From assembly GCA_010015745.1 (NCBI GenBank), contig ML978158.1, forward strand, positions 1 through 64,000: a stretch of DNA of 64,000 bases, in the 5' to 3' direction. The notes below the pieces were generated by a model, which saw only the letters and a list, made by a program, of their open reading frames with translations, was not told the origin of the DNA and searched no databases. A program made the position numbers and the translations under genes. Positions 1 to 12,279 of the stretch are shown here, piece after piece; within the stretch, counting starts at the first letter, position 1; each line of letters starts with the position of its first letter. This stretch comes from Setomelanomma holmii (taxonomy: Eukaryota > Ascomycota > Dothideomycetes > Pleosporales > Phaeosphaeriaceae).

Positions 1-645
1 AGTGAGCAAGTTTTGCCATGATATGTTGTTGATTGGAAGGCGCGTGAGAGCCTGTATGAGGCTCTCAGAGGCTGCCAAGGCACTAACTACGCGCGATCAC
101 GTGAGAGGTATCGGTGGAGCATCTACGCCCTTCAACACAAGTCGGAACCAGCCTCGTATAATCTCAGGATCCTCGCAGAGAGCTCTCTTATAGTTGTACT
201 TGCGATTAAACTTAACTTTGAGCTCAGTTCGACCTTTGACAAAGGTCCCAGCCTAGTTAACGCCTACTGACCATTGGCTACGCTCCTTGCGCAGTAGATC
301 AGCCATATCCTTTACAGCAGCAAGCCCCGGCAGAAATCCTCGCGCGTTAAGGTCAAGTATATGCTGAACAATCACGTCCACCTTAGTTGGACGAAGATTG
401 CTTAAGTTGGGTGTGCAATTGCATCGAAAGGGAGTTCCAGTGCGTTGTCGATTGAGCGTCTTTCGAGAGACCTTAAAGATATCAGCAGCGCGTCGTTTAG
501 AGAGGTTCGCGTCTTGTTCGATAGCCTGGAGCGCAAGCTGCAATTGAGCCTCTTTTGAAGCTGGTAGCTGGTTAGGTTGTTGAAACATCGCGGTTCTACT
601 GTGCAAGACAGTAGATTTTGGTGGGGGCTTGGCAGGGTGGGCCAC
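1..645 (-). pseudogene. pogo/Tc5-type transposase remnant (N-terminal part)
   Basis: Reads from 645 downwards and runs off the window edge. Residues about 28-55 look like a Psq-type helix-turn-helix (KRRAADIFKVSRKTLNRQ), followed by a Tc5/CENP-B-like DNA-binding segment ending near VGVN. This is the usual N-terminus of fungal pogo-family DDE transposases. An in-frame TAG at 253-255 sits exactly where the family has the W of GVNW. Beyond it the same frame resumes transposase-like sequence (KFNRKYNYKRALCEDPEI) until a TGA at 97-99. The catalytic DDE domain is not recognisable in what remains. The TGG to TAG change is CCA to CTA on the other strand, a CpA to TpA change as made by repeat-induced point mutation. 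It is clearly non-functional as it stands; the exact subfamily is uncertain. Confidence 0.7.
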
Positions 646-904
646 TCGCCCGTGGAGTACGTTATGAAGATATATAGATTAATAAGAGTAGAGAGAGAAA
701 GTAGAAGACTTGAGAGACGAAGTAAAAGAGTAGAGAAAAGATGCGTTCTAGTAGTTTAAATACTAAAGTAATCTTCTAAGACATATATTTTTTAACTATA
801 TGTCTACAACTCTATTGTCCAAACATCTATAGTCTTCTTTCGTGCTCTTCTATGTCTACATCTGTACTCCTGTCTTCGCTGTAGTTCATATCTGTGCTTG
901 CTTC
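646..904. other. AT-rich, purine-skewed spacer
   Basis: Low-complexity AGA/GAGA-rich sequence (about 665-745) followed by AT-rich sequence with short TATA/TCTA runs to 900. No coding potential seen. It separates the transposase remnant from the F-box gene and may be part of the decayed element. Confidence 0.5.
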
Positions 905-2143
905 CTAACTCGAGTCTGTGTCCATGGCTCCAATGACATCCAATTGTAATCCTACCGACTTGCACGCATCTCTGATCTCTTTTGGAACTCCATCATCACC
1001 CTCAACGACGATCATCGTCTTCCAAGTTTTTGCGATTATGTCCTTACTCTCTATTGCCACGACGAACAGGTCGATGACTTCGCTGTCGGTGCCTAGTTCA
1101 TTGAAGAATTCCAAGACTTCCATTTCTGGAGGGAAACCAACTGAATGCAGCCGTGGTTTCTTCGATGATTTGGCGAACAACTGATGGTCCCAATTGAGGC
1201 GTAATGTCTTCAGACCTTCGAATTCCCTAAGCCGTAGCGTCTTGCGGTTGTGCAAAGTGGGTGAATCAATGGTTATGCTTTTCAGAAACTCGGCTTGCGA
1301 CTTCAGAGCAACGATGTAGTCACTGAGACTGTCGGAACTTTCCTCTAGTTCGGGCTCGGGCTCCTCTGTCTGGGTCATGACGAACTCCTCCAGTGCTTCA
1401 GGGAATTCGAGTACGTCCGCGAGCGCATCGTCGTTTATGTCGCATTCGACCAGATGTAGATGCTTCAATGCAGTAACGTGCGGTCGTTCGATGAAGTCAA
1501 ACCCTCTCTCATCGAGCTTCGCTCTTTTGATGATCAGCGTTTCGAGCGTGGGATGAGCGAAAATGTGAATGTTCTCTCTGAGATCCCAGTAGGCATCATT
1601 GGCGCATTGGTAGAACAACGAGCATGTCTTCAGACACGCAAGGTCGAATGGGCCGTTGAACAACGTCCCGATGCCGTGTAGTAATACGTCTGGTACCGAG
1701 ATGTCGAGTTTCTCAAGATTCGACATGATTGACAAGGTTCGGGAGAGGCCATCGACGCGCTTAGGATCCAGATAGGAGTTATGCACTGGAGCATCAAGGG
1801 CTAGATGCGAGAGTTCCGAGGAAGGATATGATAGTTTGATTTCGTGGATGGCTGAACCGCGACGTGGCCGCCGACCCAGCGACTCGCTGAAGGTAAGATG
1901 TAGCTCGGGTGTCTCGAACAATATGCTCTTGTATAGCACAGCATCGCTGAGCTTATGGTACTTCCTGTTCAGGCGGGACACGTTGCACAGACTCTTTCTT
2001 GACGAACGACTCAGTGTTTCGAAGATTTGTAGCAGGAGCTCATCTGGAAGAGCGGCGAGCTGATCGCGTTGGGGACTGTTGACGGAGTCCTTGTTGGCGC
2101 TGATGGACATTGGCGCGTCGCACACTGAACCCCGTTTGTTCAC
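905..2143 (-). CDS. F-box protein
   Basis: A single-exon ORF of 412 residues. An F-box motif lies near the N-terminus (about residues 27-75: LAALPDELLLQIFETLSR, then SLCNVSRLNRKYHKLSD), which in this family binds Skp1 in SCF ubiquitin ligases. The rest has irregular leucine-rich spacing typical of degenerate LRR-like substrate-binding regions (for example LEKLDISVPDVLLHG, LKHLHLVECDIND, LKTLRLNWD), plus an acidic patch around EEPEPELEESSD. The start is the first ATG of the ORF (2141-2143). Fungal genomes hold many such lineage-specific F-box genes, so the substrate cannot be predicted. The frame is intact, unlike the neighbouring gene at 2.9-3.4 kb. Confidence 0.8.
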   Translation of the reverse strand: MNKRGSVCDAPMSISANKDSVNSPQRDQLAALPDELLLQIFETLSRSSRKSLCNVSRLNRKYHKLSDAVLYKSILFETPELHLTFSESLGRRPRRGSAIHEIKLSYPSSELSHLALDAPVHNSYLDPKRVDGLSRTLSIMSNLEKLDISVPDVLLHGIGTLFNGPFDLACLKTCSLFYQCANDAYWDLRENIHIFAHPTLETLIIKRAKLDERGFDFIERPHVTALKHLHLVECDINDDALADVLEFPEALEEFVMTQTEEPEPELEESSDSLSDYIVALKSQAEFLKSITIDSPTLHNRKTLRLREFEGLKTLRLNWDHQLFAKSSKKPRLHSVGFPPEMEVLEFFNELGTDSEVIDLFVVAIESKDIIAKTWKTMIVVEGDDGVPKEIRDACKSVGLQLDVIGAMDTDSS

Positions 2144-2865
2144 AGCCCAGGGGACAGGTGGGGAAAGGTTGCAGACCGTGGGGAATTAGTGCGGGGAAGA
2201 TGGAGCTGAAGACCTGCAAAACGGCGGTAATATATGCTAAGAGTGATCGTGCATAAGGAGCTGGCGCAATATGCTATCACGGGCGGACCTGTAAGGCGAA
2301 GAAGTCACTTTGCGGTGAAGGACCTTGGCTTGTGAAACTCAGGGTTCGTCATTAAGTTATCGTGGCAAGGGTGGGTTGACCGCCACCGCCCGTCGCTCAA
2401 GCGAACGCGAGATCTCCCGCAAACAGGCATCAACCTTCACTCCACACCACAGTCGTGCGTTATGGTCGAGTCGCAACCATCTGTTCAACAATCGATCGCT
2501 ACACGCATCGTAAAGCGGTGGCTACGGTGCTTTGAAAGCCCTAGAATTTTGGATCGAGTGCTTACTGGTCCCATGTATCGCTTCCGTGATTGGGATCCGA
2601 CCCGAAAAATCCGCGGGGTAAGCGCAACCTTTCACCTGATGTTCGCTGGACAGTCGTGTGTGAGGATAAGCCAGATTTGAAGATTAGAACGTCTTTGGGA
2701 ACATCTACTTGCTCCAATAGCCCCTCGGATTGTCAATATCATATGAGACGTGCCCGATATGCAGCAAGTACTTCCGGGAACAAAAGCCACAGTTGAGGTT
2801 GACTTCGCGTAGCATCCCAACGCGCGAAGACTACTCACGCGCTGTCAAGACTTCTTTGCTGATGT
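2144..2865. other. intergenic, no gene seen
   Basis: Only short overlapping ORFs without recognisable domains or consistent splice structure. It holds the 5' flank of the F-box gene and the missing 5' end of the DUF4863 gene. Confidence 0.4.
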
Positions 2866-3434
2866 CGAGAATTTGTACAGCTTCCTGAACATGTTCTGGT
2901 CCATACTCACAATCGCAGGACTCCCGGCAAGGAACTCGAAGCTCATCTCAACGCACATTACGGCCCTGGAACCGCCATATACGAGGATATATGTTCCTTG
3001 ACTAGGAAAGGCATCGACGAAGGCTGGGCTGCCAACATTGAAATTGATGGAGCTCATTACAGGCGATCGAAAATTGCTCTTCCGCGAGAAGACACCCGCT
3101 TCTTTAGCATTACGACCGTGTACATGCAGTCGGACGAAGTCTTCTCAGGACAGTATCATTCGCATCCATATGGGGAAATCAATTGTGTTGTACAAATTGA
3201 TGAGTCGGCAGAGTTGATGGGTATGTAAGGTTGGCAGGGCGCTGGATGGACCAGCCCAGGACCAGGGACACATCAGTGAGTAGAGAACAAAATTGTTGTG
3301 TGTTAGCAGTGGAGTTGACTCTCAGCAGTTACCCGCAAGTGCGTGGCGGCGCACTCGTGGCCTTGTTCTTCTTGCCAGCCGGTCGCATCAGCTATGGAGC
3401 CAAGCCAGGTGATCCACAGCCAGCCTCGCTTTGA
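2866..3434 (+). pseudogene. p-hydroxylaminobenzoate lyase-like (DUF4863) gene with premature stop
   Basis: Sequence typical of the DUF4863 family (4-hydroxylaminobenzoate lyase, PnbB-like) runs through this stretch: ELEAHLNAHYGPGTAIYEDI from 2932, GIDEGWAANIEIDGAHYRRS, then VYMQSDEVFSGQYHSHPYGE and NCVVQ. The frame then meets a TAA at 3226-3228 directly after LMGM, where the family has Q (MGMQGWQGxGW). Past the stop the same frame continues GWQGAGWTSPGPGTH. A good intron follows (GTGAGT at about 3274 to CAG at about 3320), and the gene resumes HYPQVRGGALVALFFLPAGR to the normal C-terminus at 3434. So only one codon is wrong, CAA to TAA, a CpA to TpA change. No convincing start codon was found upstream of about 2866; a further 5' exon may exist or be lost. 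Confidence 0.7.
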
Positions 3435-4134
3435 GCATGTCGATGGGGAAACAAGAGGGCAATCGAATGCGCAGAGCGGACTGAGCCATCTAACCTCATG
3501 GGGACACATTTGAAACAAAGTGAAATCGATCACGTATCATGGTAGCCGGAAACAGGGGTGCATTCGATGTAAGGCATAGCAGGTGCTCTGTCCTCCACGC
3601 AGTCAGGAGACGGCTTGCGCAGCCCTTTCGACGATGTAGTAAATACTCTTCTCATGATCCCCACGGGACTGTCGAAGAGCTAGAGCCAAAAGCGCAACTG
3701 TCCAGCAACTTCTGCAGCGATCAAGTTTTTCCAGAAAGACGCGCGTGGAGTTATCGGATTTGTGCGGTAGCGTACTTGATCGACCAATCGCTTGGGTTGT
3801 AGTTACTTAAGCGGGCACTGGACAGCGTCGCGTTCACGAGAAGTTTCATCATTCTGTTCGCGATGCGGCTCTGCCGTCGTCGTGCCTGTTCCACCTGCTT
3901 GCCCTCTTTCGGAAGCTCAAGCCAAATCTGCTCCACCGCTGCTTCGAGATTCTGACGATGCTTCTATTTTAGTACACTCGGACCGAACCCTTACGAATGA
4001 CTAACGCCAATGCATTGCACGAGTCTTGCGCGTTTGCATACAAGCACGTTCTCGCCGTTGCTGCTTTCTATATAATCCCGCCCCCGCTCCGCAGCCAGTG
4101 AATGCTCACATAGTCCCATGTAAACTCCTTCGCT
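3435..4134. other. intergenic with promoter of the Prm10-like gene
   Basis: No supported gene. A short stretch at 3540-3600 vaguely recalls the start of a Zn2Cys6 motif but lacks the full cysteine pattern. Confidence 0.4.
4069..4075 (+). promoter_or_regulatory. TATA-like box (TATATAA)
   Basis: A TATATAA sequence 60 bp upstream of the ATG at 4135, in position to serve the Prm10-like gene. Pattern match only. Confidence 0.35.
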
Positions 4135-6240
4135 ATGGACTCACCACCGCCTGCTCCCACCGACCACACACAAGAAGACGCGCTCGAAATGCATGATATG
4201 GCGCCGATGCCTCCTTCAACTTCTGCGCAGACTGAGCATGCAACAGCCGACAGGGCGAGAGTACGCTTCAATAGCTCAGCTGCAGAGATACCGCCTTCTC
4301 CGGAACGTTGCAGCTACAAATGCGAGGACACAGAAGGCAGTCAAAGGAACGGCTCCGACCGACAGACAGCCGATGCCGAAGAGCTCTTGAACGTGCACAA
4401 TACCGGCATCGAGAGCATCGAGAACTCCTCGTCAACTACACTCAACGACGTAGACACGGACGAGAGCTACGCCGTATCGGGCAATGCCCAGGGTGGCGTC
4501 TTCTACCAATTGCTCCAGGCGTACAAGATGCCTGTCCCCACGCGCCCTGACACACCGTCCGAAGCCAGTGTCGCAACACCCACCTCGAGGCCTGGCTCCG
4601 CGTCGGGCGCTGCCACACCATCGCGCCGCAAGTGGTACGACGTCGAAAGGTCCGCCGCCCGCTCGCACGAGACGCTGGCGACACTCATTGGCGCGTCGAC
4701 CAAGCTCGCGAACCCGAATGAGAAGAAGAACAGCGTGCCTGCACGTCCTCACAAGCGAACAAGCAGCGGCGGCGTTCTCTCCAAGGTCTGGAAGGCGAAA
4801 GAGGACAAGGATGCGCGCATCAAGATCCACGTAGCCAACATCCTCAAGCGGCAGCAGTACATTATCCGCATGTGCCGCGCCCTGATGCTGTTCGGTGCAC
4901 CGACGCACCGCCTAGAAGAGTATCTTGCTGCTACAGCCAAGGTACTCGAGATCAACAGCCAGTTCCTCTACATACCAGGCTGCATGATCATCTCATTCGA
5001 CGATGTCTTGACACACACGGCCGAAGTCAAAATCGTACGCACTGCTCAGGGTGTCAACCTTGGCAAGCTCAAGGATACCCACGAGATTTACAAAGAAGTC
5101 CTGCACGATGTCATCAGCCTAGACGAGGCGCTTGCTCGCCTCGACGAAGTCATCAACGCAAAGGACCACCATCCTGTCTGGCTTTGCGTTCTCATGTATG
5201 GTCTCGCTAGTGCCGCCGTGTCCGTCTTCTTCAAGGCTCGCCTTATCGACGTGCCTATCATTCTCGTTCTTGGCTGTCTCCTCGGCCTACTTCAGTTGGT
5301 TATATCCCCACTTTCCAAGACCTATAGCACCGTCTTTGAGATATCGGCCACCATTGTCATGAGCTTTCTTGCTCGAGCTTTTGGCAGCATCAACAATGGC
5401 AGCATCTTCTGCTTCTCTGCCATCGCTCAAAGTGCGATCGCTATGATCCTTCCGGGATGGGTATGTTCCACCATATACTCGTCGAAGGCGGCATCACTGA
5501 CGATCGCAGCTTGTTCTGAGCTCGGCCTTGGAACTCCAATCAAGAGCTATAGTACCTGGATCGATCCGACTTGTCTTCGCCATTATCTATTCCCTCTTTC
5601 TTGGTTATGGCATCACGGTCGGCACAGCGATCTACGGAGCAATCGATTCTAACGCCACAAACAGCACTCAGTGCGAGAACCCGTTGAACTCGTACTGGAA
5701 CTTCCTGTTTGTTCCGCTTTATGTCTTCTTCACGACTTTTACTGTGCAGGCCAAGTACAAGCAAATGCCTGTCATGATCCTCATTGCAACGGCAGGCTAC
5801 ACGGTCAACTTTTTCGCCAACATGAAATTTTCTTCCAGCGCTCCTATAGCATACACATTTGGTGCCTTCACTATTGGAGTGTTGGCGAACCTTTACAGCA
5901 GACTTCGCCATGGAGTGGCTGCTGCTGTGCTTCTGCCTGCCGTGTATGTCCAAGTTCCTGGCAGTCTTGCTTCGAGCGGTAGCATCAACTCGGCACTTCA
6001 GACAGCGTCTGCGTTGATCAAGGGCTCAGGCGCAACAGGCGACGTAAGTAGCTCTTCAAGAGGATAGCTGTCTCCGACACTAATACATTATAGACAACGA
6101 CTGACAGCCTGAACGTCATCGTGTTCAATGTGGCAGCTTCCATGATTCAGATTGCCATCGGCCTGACCGTCGGTCTGTTCATGGCTGCTCTCCTCGTTTA
6201 TCCCATGGGTAAGCGGCGAAGTGGTTTGTGGACATTATAG
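4135..6240 (+). CDS. Prm10/ThrE-family (DUF1212) multi-pass membrane protein
   Basis: Three exons (4135-5460, 5510-6043, 6094-6240) give 668 residues. Introns are GTATGT..CAG and GTAAGT..TAG, the second with an ACTAATAC branch site. Residues 1 to about 225 are disordered and Ser/Thr/Pro-rich. Then comes the ThrE/DUF1212 domain (RALMLFGAPTHRLEEYL, SQFLYIPGCMIISFDDV) and a run of about ten hydrophobic segments, ending in YPMGKRRSGLWTL, the usual C-terminus of fungal Prm10-like proteins. Bacterial ThrE exports threonine and serine; yeast Prm10 is a pheromone-regulated membrane protein of unknown transport function. The location is probably vacuolar or plasma membrane. All exons are intact and splice in frame. 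Confidence 0.88.
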
Positions 6241-9200
6241 AGTATCATCCTTCCATTTCTTCATAGCGTCACGGCGTTTCTGCGCATTCCTTATGTGCTA
6301 ATAACTTGTAGTTCCAAGCACAGTCATAGTTGCTCTAGTGTGGTCCGGATTGGCAGTGTGTCAACGTGGGACGAATGTGCGGAGATGGTGACGACTACAG
6401 GTAAGGCCCAGTGCAACCAACAAGGACACCGCGACATCCTCCTGAGTGACTGGACGATTTAGCCATTAGCAGCTATGGCACACGCTCTCCACACAAAAGC
6501 GCCCTCAGCAAGTCCTGGGTTCATCCTGACGTCTAAAGATGTTGGCGCCAGGAATTGGTCAATGTGCCCCGAACTGCTGACCACCACTATTCCCCTCTTC
6601 GGCATAATTTCCTGGAGCCAAAATGCGACAGTGCCGCCTATGCAACCTAAGCAAAATCCCTACGCTACAGTCAACCTGCTGAGGAACCAAAGCGCCGATG
6701 TCAATGTCGATGACAATCTTGATCGTGTTTTTCCCGAAGCCGATGCGTCTGTTCTTATGGCGAACAGTATCGTTTCGCCTTCCTATCGTGACAAGAGGTT
6801 GCTTTTATGGGTGACTGGTGTAGAGTGCCACTCGCCAAGAAGATTTAGCGCAGCTTCTGTTGCCGAATTGGAAACAAAGGCTAGTACTGGCGAAGGTAAG
6901 GTAGGTCATTTGCACAGGCATAAAGGCTTTGGAAGACAGTCAGCAAGCAAATGGTGCGGTGCTTATGTCCTCACACTATTCAGATGTATATTCCAGATCG
7001 TCGGTCCCTCACGCTGTGTCTGTCCGTTGCTGTATTCCACGAGCATATATCGCTGCCTGGTCCTTGCGCAATGTCCTTAAAGCCTGGATGGCACTTATCC
7101 GCTAGCCGACTCCAGGTCACTTGATGCCTATCTGACATCTACGTCATTGCCAGTCGTGGAAGTAGGGGACCTCAAGCTGCACGGAGTCACCTTTGCAACC
7201 TTGCCTCGAGTATAGCATTGATTACACAAGGAACGGTACGTTCTGAAGAAAGTGGTGGACAACTCCCGCTCGTAGATGTCAGCAGAAAACAATCACGTCA
7301 TTTTGCATGTAGTGGCACATTCTTTCACAGTTGATGGACTGATGTTCTTGGTAGATCCGGTACAACGGTCCCCGTGGTGTGCTCTGAAAGCCGCAGAGAG
7401 TATCATCTGCCTTAGCTCCCGTCGCCACTTCTAATCTGCATGGTTTAACAAAGTAGCATGTCCCACAGGACGAGGCTCTGCGGGTGTGGCTTATGGTGAT
7501 GTCATGACCTTGATGGGCAAGGGAAAGTCTGACCTTCTGGACTTGCCCTGTTATGATGTCTGGCAGCAGGCATTATAGCTCTCGGAGTCGTCCTACAGAA
7601 TCTAAGCACTTTTAGGCAAGCGAATTGAGCTACGCTGGCCGCGAACAGCTTTTGTACTGGGACTTTGTCACAATCTCACCCTATGAGGAACACGTGTTCG
7701 ATTAGTGCAAGGCCATGGAATGGCGTACATAAGAGGTCGACATCCATACAGTGTGGTAGCTCCGCACAATGTCCGAGGTGTCATTCGGCCCAAGGATTCA
7801 ATGACGTACATATCAGAGCTGCTCGTGAGCTCGCGTACGCATACTCGACTGTGCTAAAATCCCGCAGAGAGACGCCCGATCTTGTTACGAAGCTTGAGCT
7901 CTGATCGCTGTGGTCCTCGGGATCTAGTTGGTCTTTGAGGCTCTGGTATGAATCGCAGACACGAACCCTACTTGTATCCGAGCTTTGCACCATCCTTGTT
8001 TCTAGAAGACACGTAGAATGCGAGATGCCAGGGGCCTTTGTCTGAGCTCACTGCAGGGCTCTAAATGCTTGAGCCTTGACGTCATGGTACTGCTTCTATC
8101 CAGACAGAGGCTTGTAGTTGGCTGGACAGCGCTTACAATATATGCTTATGTTGGTATGCATAGACTCGAACGCAGAGCCGGTGCCTGCTCGGACCCGAGC
8201 ACAAGGTGTGGAAAGCTGAGATGGCCAGTGCAATCACCCGTAAAGAGACCACGTGCAGTGACAGCCATACGCAATTTTCAACAACTGCTATGAGTCAAAG
8301 TAGACGATGAATATACGTAAGTATCGATAACGTGATTGGTACGGACCTCTGGGGTTGGAGCTGAAGTCTGGCGCTAGCGTCTGCTTACCAAGACCTATAT
8401 CCCTGCCCGCGATTGAAGGTCCTAAGACATTTCGACACCCTGGTCTACCAAGCGAATAGTATGGACTAGGACGAGCTCAACATCTGAATGTCGACTGAAT
8501 ACTCGGCCCAGTGAGCAGTGTTCTACGTTGAATAGTTCACGTGCGTTGCACGTATTGAACGCCTTGCATGCAAATCCCACTCGTTCCATAAAATTGGCGT
8601 ATTATCAGGAACCCGTTTCAGATCAATGGCTACTATCAGGATCCTTCAAGAGTCTTATATTCCTCATGCAACCGCCTTTGGTATCTATCGTAGGGCTGTG
8701 TGTGACGGCTTGGCGCGGCACTCTCGTGCTGCATCCTGTTAGCAGCTGGATGTGGGCTGCTATCGGAAATGATTCAGGGCTGTTAGTGCCCGTTAGGATC
8801 TACGAGGTTTTGTCCCTAGCTTTGGACCCTGACGCGCTCGGAGCGCCTGTTGACGCTAGCGCAATCTCGGACCGTGATAACATGTGGCATGCACTGGCAT
8901 GTCACGGGACCATGCGGACGATACTAAGTATGCTTCGCTGCTAGACTTCTAGATATCCAGCCATACTACCTTGGACGTAGCGAGCCACGTCGTTGATTTG
9001 CAGACTACTTGATGGTGTTATAAACAGTCATCCGCTCCAGGTTCCGGTTGTAGCGTGCGATGCAAGGCTTTTGCGTGTGAACAAGAAACGCATTGGGCTA
9101 GGGTTGACAATCTTTGCCTGACGGGGTCTATCATATTGCGGAATACTTGACTGCGAGCGTTGTGCACTCCTGACGCCGCTCAAAGCCGTAGATCCACAGG

Positions 9201-11493
9201 TTCATCCTTCATCCATCGCCGCGGGCGATCTTTGTCATCAGCCAGATCTTCGCAATACTCCTCCGCTTGTTGCGATAAGTTTCTCTTTACGCTGCAGACA
9301 AAGTAGCTGTGTCAGCAGCGGGGCAGAGATGTCGTGTCGCGCTGTTATCGATCGCAAGCCACTACCTTGCAGTGCCGAGACAAAGGGCTGGCCGCTATGC
9401 TCGACGGACAGCATATCCCGCCAGATTGTGGTTGGGGGATGGCATTTGATAAGATTTCAGACGGCAGGGATTGTGCTCGCTTCTGCATGTATGGTTCGAG
9501 AAGTGCATCCTCAAGTGGTTAGCACGGCTCGACCAGTGTACATCCGGTGAAGGCTGGGGGCGGGGCCGGGGTAGTGGCTTCCCTGGCCTGGCGTATCTGC
9601 AGCATGCGAATCTCACAGTACCATATTTTGGCGATTGCGCGAGGCGCGTTCGTGCCGCCCAGTACTTAGGCGTGCCATACGCGACCGATTAGTTATATCT
9701 CAAAGTTGCCGTTTTGGGAAAGTAGTCGAGCAGCTCAGTAGATCTACTACACTCCAGCTTGACCTCATGCTGAGGACTTGGCAACATATGAATGGTGCTA
9801 GAGATGAGGTGTCCACGGCGTTTTGATGATGTTGGCCTGCAGATGATGTTTCCTGCGCTCAAGAGTTTGTGATTTTCTGAGAGTCATGCGGTCTGCGGAT
9901 ATGTCAACCACAACGCGCTCAAGCGTAGGCCAGGAGGTCCCAGACTCAATAACGGCCTTCATCAGAGGATGCGACTCGATTCTCACGACGTCGTCTAGCT
10001 CGACCGGAGCGGTGGTCGCGGTAAAACGAGAACATGTGAGGCTGCAGATAAGTAATGCCTGCCGCTGCTTACTTTCATCCTTGCCAAGTCTCGTCATAGA
10101 AAGATTAGAATACTCACGTGCGCTGGGCAGTCATCTTCTTGATCCAACATTGAAAGCAATCGTCCAATACTGCGCTGGCCCTCTCACACTGGCTTTGGTA
10201 AGGCACCTTTTATTGAGCGATGAATAGCTCGTGGTCGCGAAGGCTACTCAAGCTTGAGCTTGCACCAGACATGCGGACTGGTATCCTCAGGTGTCGCGCG
10301 CATGGTCACACCTGGAGCCTGAAGGACCCTGTGTGCGTGGGAGTGATAGCTGGCCGTGCTCGCTTCGGTGAATAGCTGCAGCCGAAAAATAAAGTCGGTG
10401 ACGGGACGCACGGTTCGTTCAGAACGGCTAGCGCGAACCGCACTTCTTCGACGACCGAATTTCGGTCCTCACAGCTCCCACCTGGGCAGCGACTGGGAGC
10501 ACCTTGGATCGTCGTGTTGCAGACCAGATAGGACGTATCCTTGGGTTCGAACACATACCTCTCTGACGTCGATGCCCTCCATTTCCGAATTTCTATCGCA
10601 ACTGTCTCGGCCTTCTTCGCTTGTGGACATTTTCTGGCTTTGCAGATCCAGCAATGGACTCGTCTTTCTTACACCCTCAGTACCCGTTTTCAAGCGCCGC
10701 TCTCGCTTCTTGGCATTCCAGCCCTAGCATGCATCGCCCGTCGCGCAGGGCCGGAATGGGTAATACTTAGGCGGGGTAGAGCTTCGAGAAGACGACGTCA
10801 GGGCCTCCTGGGCTGTTAGTAAGGGCACGAGGAATGACTAACTTGCATGCTGCCACGCCTGTACACCTCGCTCAGGGTTCCCATTAGTGGTATAGTTCAG
10901 CCCAGTTATCAAAGACTCGATATGGTGTAGCGCAAGCCTTCATGCCGACCCTTGTCAGCCGGCTAGCTAGTGGTGCAACTTCACGAGCCAGTCGAGTACG
11001 AGAATAACAACACCAGCACGCTTCCCGCACTGCTGGACCGTGCACCGGACGCGTGTGCCGAAAATGAGGTTGGACCATCACGCTTGTCGCTGCGGCGGTA
11101 TGCAGGCATTCATGCAAAAGCCACATCCAGGGTTCGAGGTGGCCGTTTAACGCGGGCACAATTGCATGGGCAGAACGACATCCCTGTTCAAGCCGCCAGC
11201 CGCCATTCTCATCATCTTGGTGCATAAATTCCGGTACGGACAATGCGCGACTTCCGCTCCCCATGTGCACCATTCTATAAGAGCTGAGCCTGCCCTCCGC
11301 TGTGTAAGCCCATCTTCACGACATAAGCACATCGACTCCCTTCACAGCCGGACACAAAAACGTCATACCGGTAACGGCTACTACTCGGACATCCAGCACT
11401 ACTACATTATAGACGCCTAAAAGAAGTTCAGCTCGAGACATCTAACTCACCAATCCTCTCATCGTCTATTCGCACCAAGAGCAAGCATCCGTA
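6241..11493. other. 5.2-kb gene-poor region
   Basis: Many short ORFs on both strands, the longest about 200 codons at 6475-7080, but none shows a domain, a credible exon chain or a codon pattern like the real genes nearby. No tandem repeats or terminal inverted repeats were visible by eye. It may hold old, heavily mutated sequence or non-coding RNA that I cannot recognise. Confidence 0.4.
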
Positions 11494-12279
11494 ATGGATT
11501 CCCAATCATTTGATTATTGGATGGCCCAGGGCAACTACATTGCACCATCGCATCAAACCACTGTATTCGATATGCCTCCAGATCTGTCCAAAGTTCCCAG
11601 TCTCAGTGGCTCTCCGGTATGTTCGATGCCTTGGTCGAGACGTAATCCTCATATGCCAAAATCTAACACTTGAAAGGTCTCTTCCACTTATGACCAATTC
11701 CCTGCACCAATACATCAAGCATATTATCCCCATATTGTCGACGAGCAAATGCAGTTCGGCTCATATCCCATGCCTATGACTCCCTCGGACTTTGGCTCGG
11801 ATCATGATAGCCCATACTGCAGTCCTCGCCCGCCAACCCATGCCGAACCTGTATTCGCGCCCGCACACAGCTCGGCGCCTACGGAGCGAACACATACGAC
11901 TTCTGGAGTAAGTTTACTGTGGTATATCTGCAATAAATTGTGCTGACGAAAATAGCGCCGGCGAGCTCAAAATCGAGCTGCTCAACGCGCATTTCGTGAG
12001 CGAAAGGAAAAGCACGCCAGGGACCTCGAGGTTCAACTATCTGTTTTGACCGACAGGTACAACAAGCTCGAGGTATCACATACCGAGCTCAACGCTGCAT
12101 ATGAGAAGCTCCGGAAAACGATCGAACTTTTGACACAAGACGATGACGCCGGGGGCGAAGACGAGGAAGGAAGGACCACGCGCCGGAGAAGCAGCAATTC
12201 CGACACACTCCGCAAGCTCCTAGAAATTCTGCATGGCGAATTCAAGGGTATCACACCTGTGAAGAGTGAAAGCCCATAA
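11494..12279 (+). CDS. bZIP transcription factor, AP-1/Yap-like
   Basis: Three exons (11494-11616, 11677-11907, 11956-12279) encode 225 residues. Exon 3 opens directly on the basic region RRRAQNRAAQRAFRERKEKH, which carries the NxxAQRAFRERK signature of fungal AP-1/Yap proteins, followed by heptad leucines (LEVQLSVLTDRYNKLEVSH..). The C-terminus is acidic then Arg/Ser-rich (GGEDEEGRTTRRRSS). The N-terminal 115 residues are Pro/Tyr/Gln-rich, as in activation regions. Introns are 60 and 48 nt with GTATGT and GTAAGT donors. The cysteine-rich redox domains of full Yap1 are absent, so it more likely belongs to the short Yap3/RsmA-like group that acts on stress or secondary metabolism. That assignment is inference. 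It lies isolated between two long gene-poor stretches. Confidence 0.88.

Noticed and set aside
3539..3802. Zn2Cys6-like beginning (GCIRCK)
   Set aside because: Only the first cysteine pair is present and a stop follows; the six-cysteine pattern is absent.
6475..7080. 201-codon ORF in the gene-poor region
   Set aside because: No signal peptide, domain or conserved motif; composition unlike the real genes nearby.
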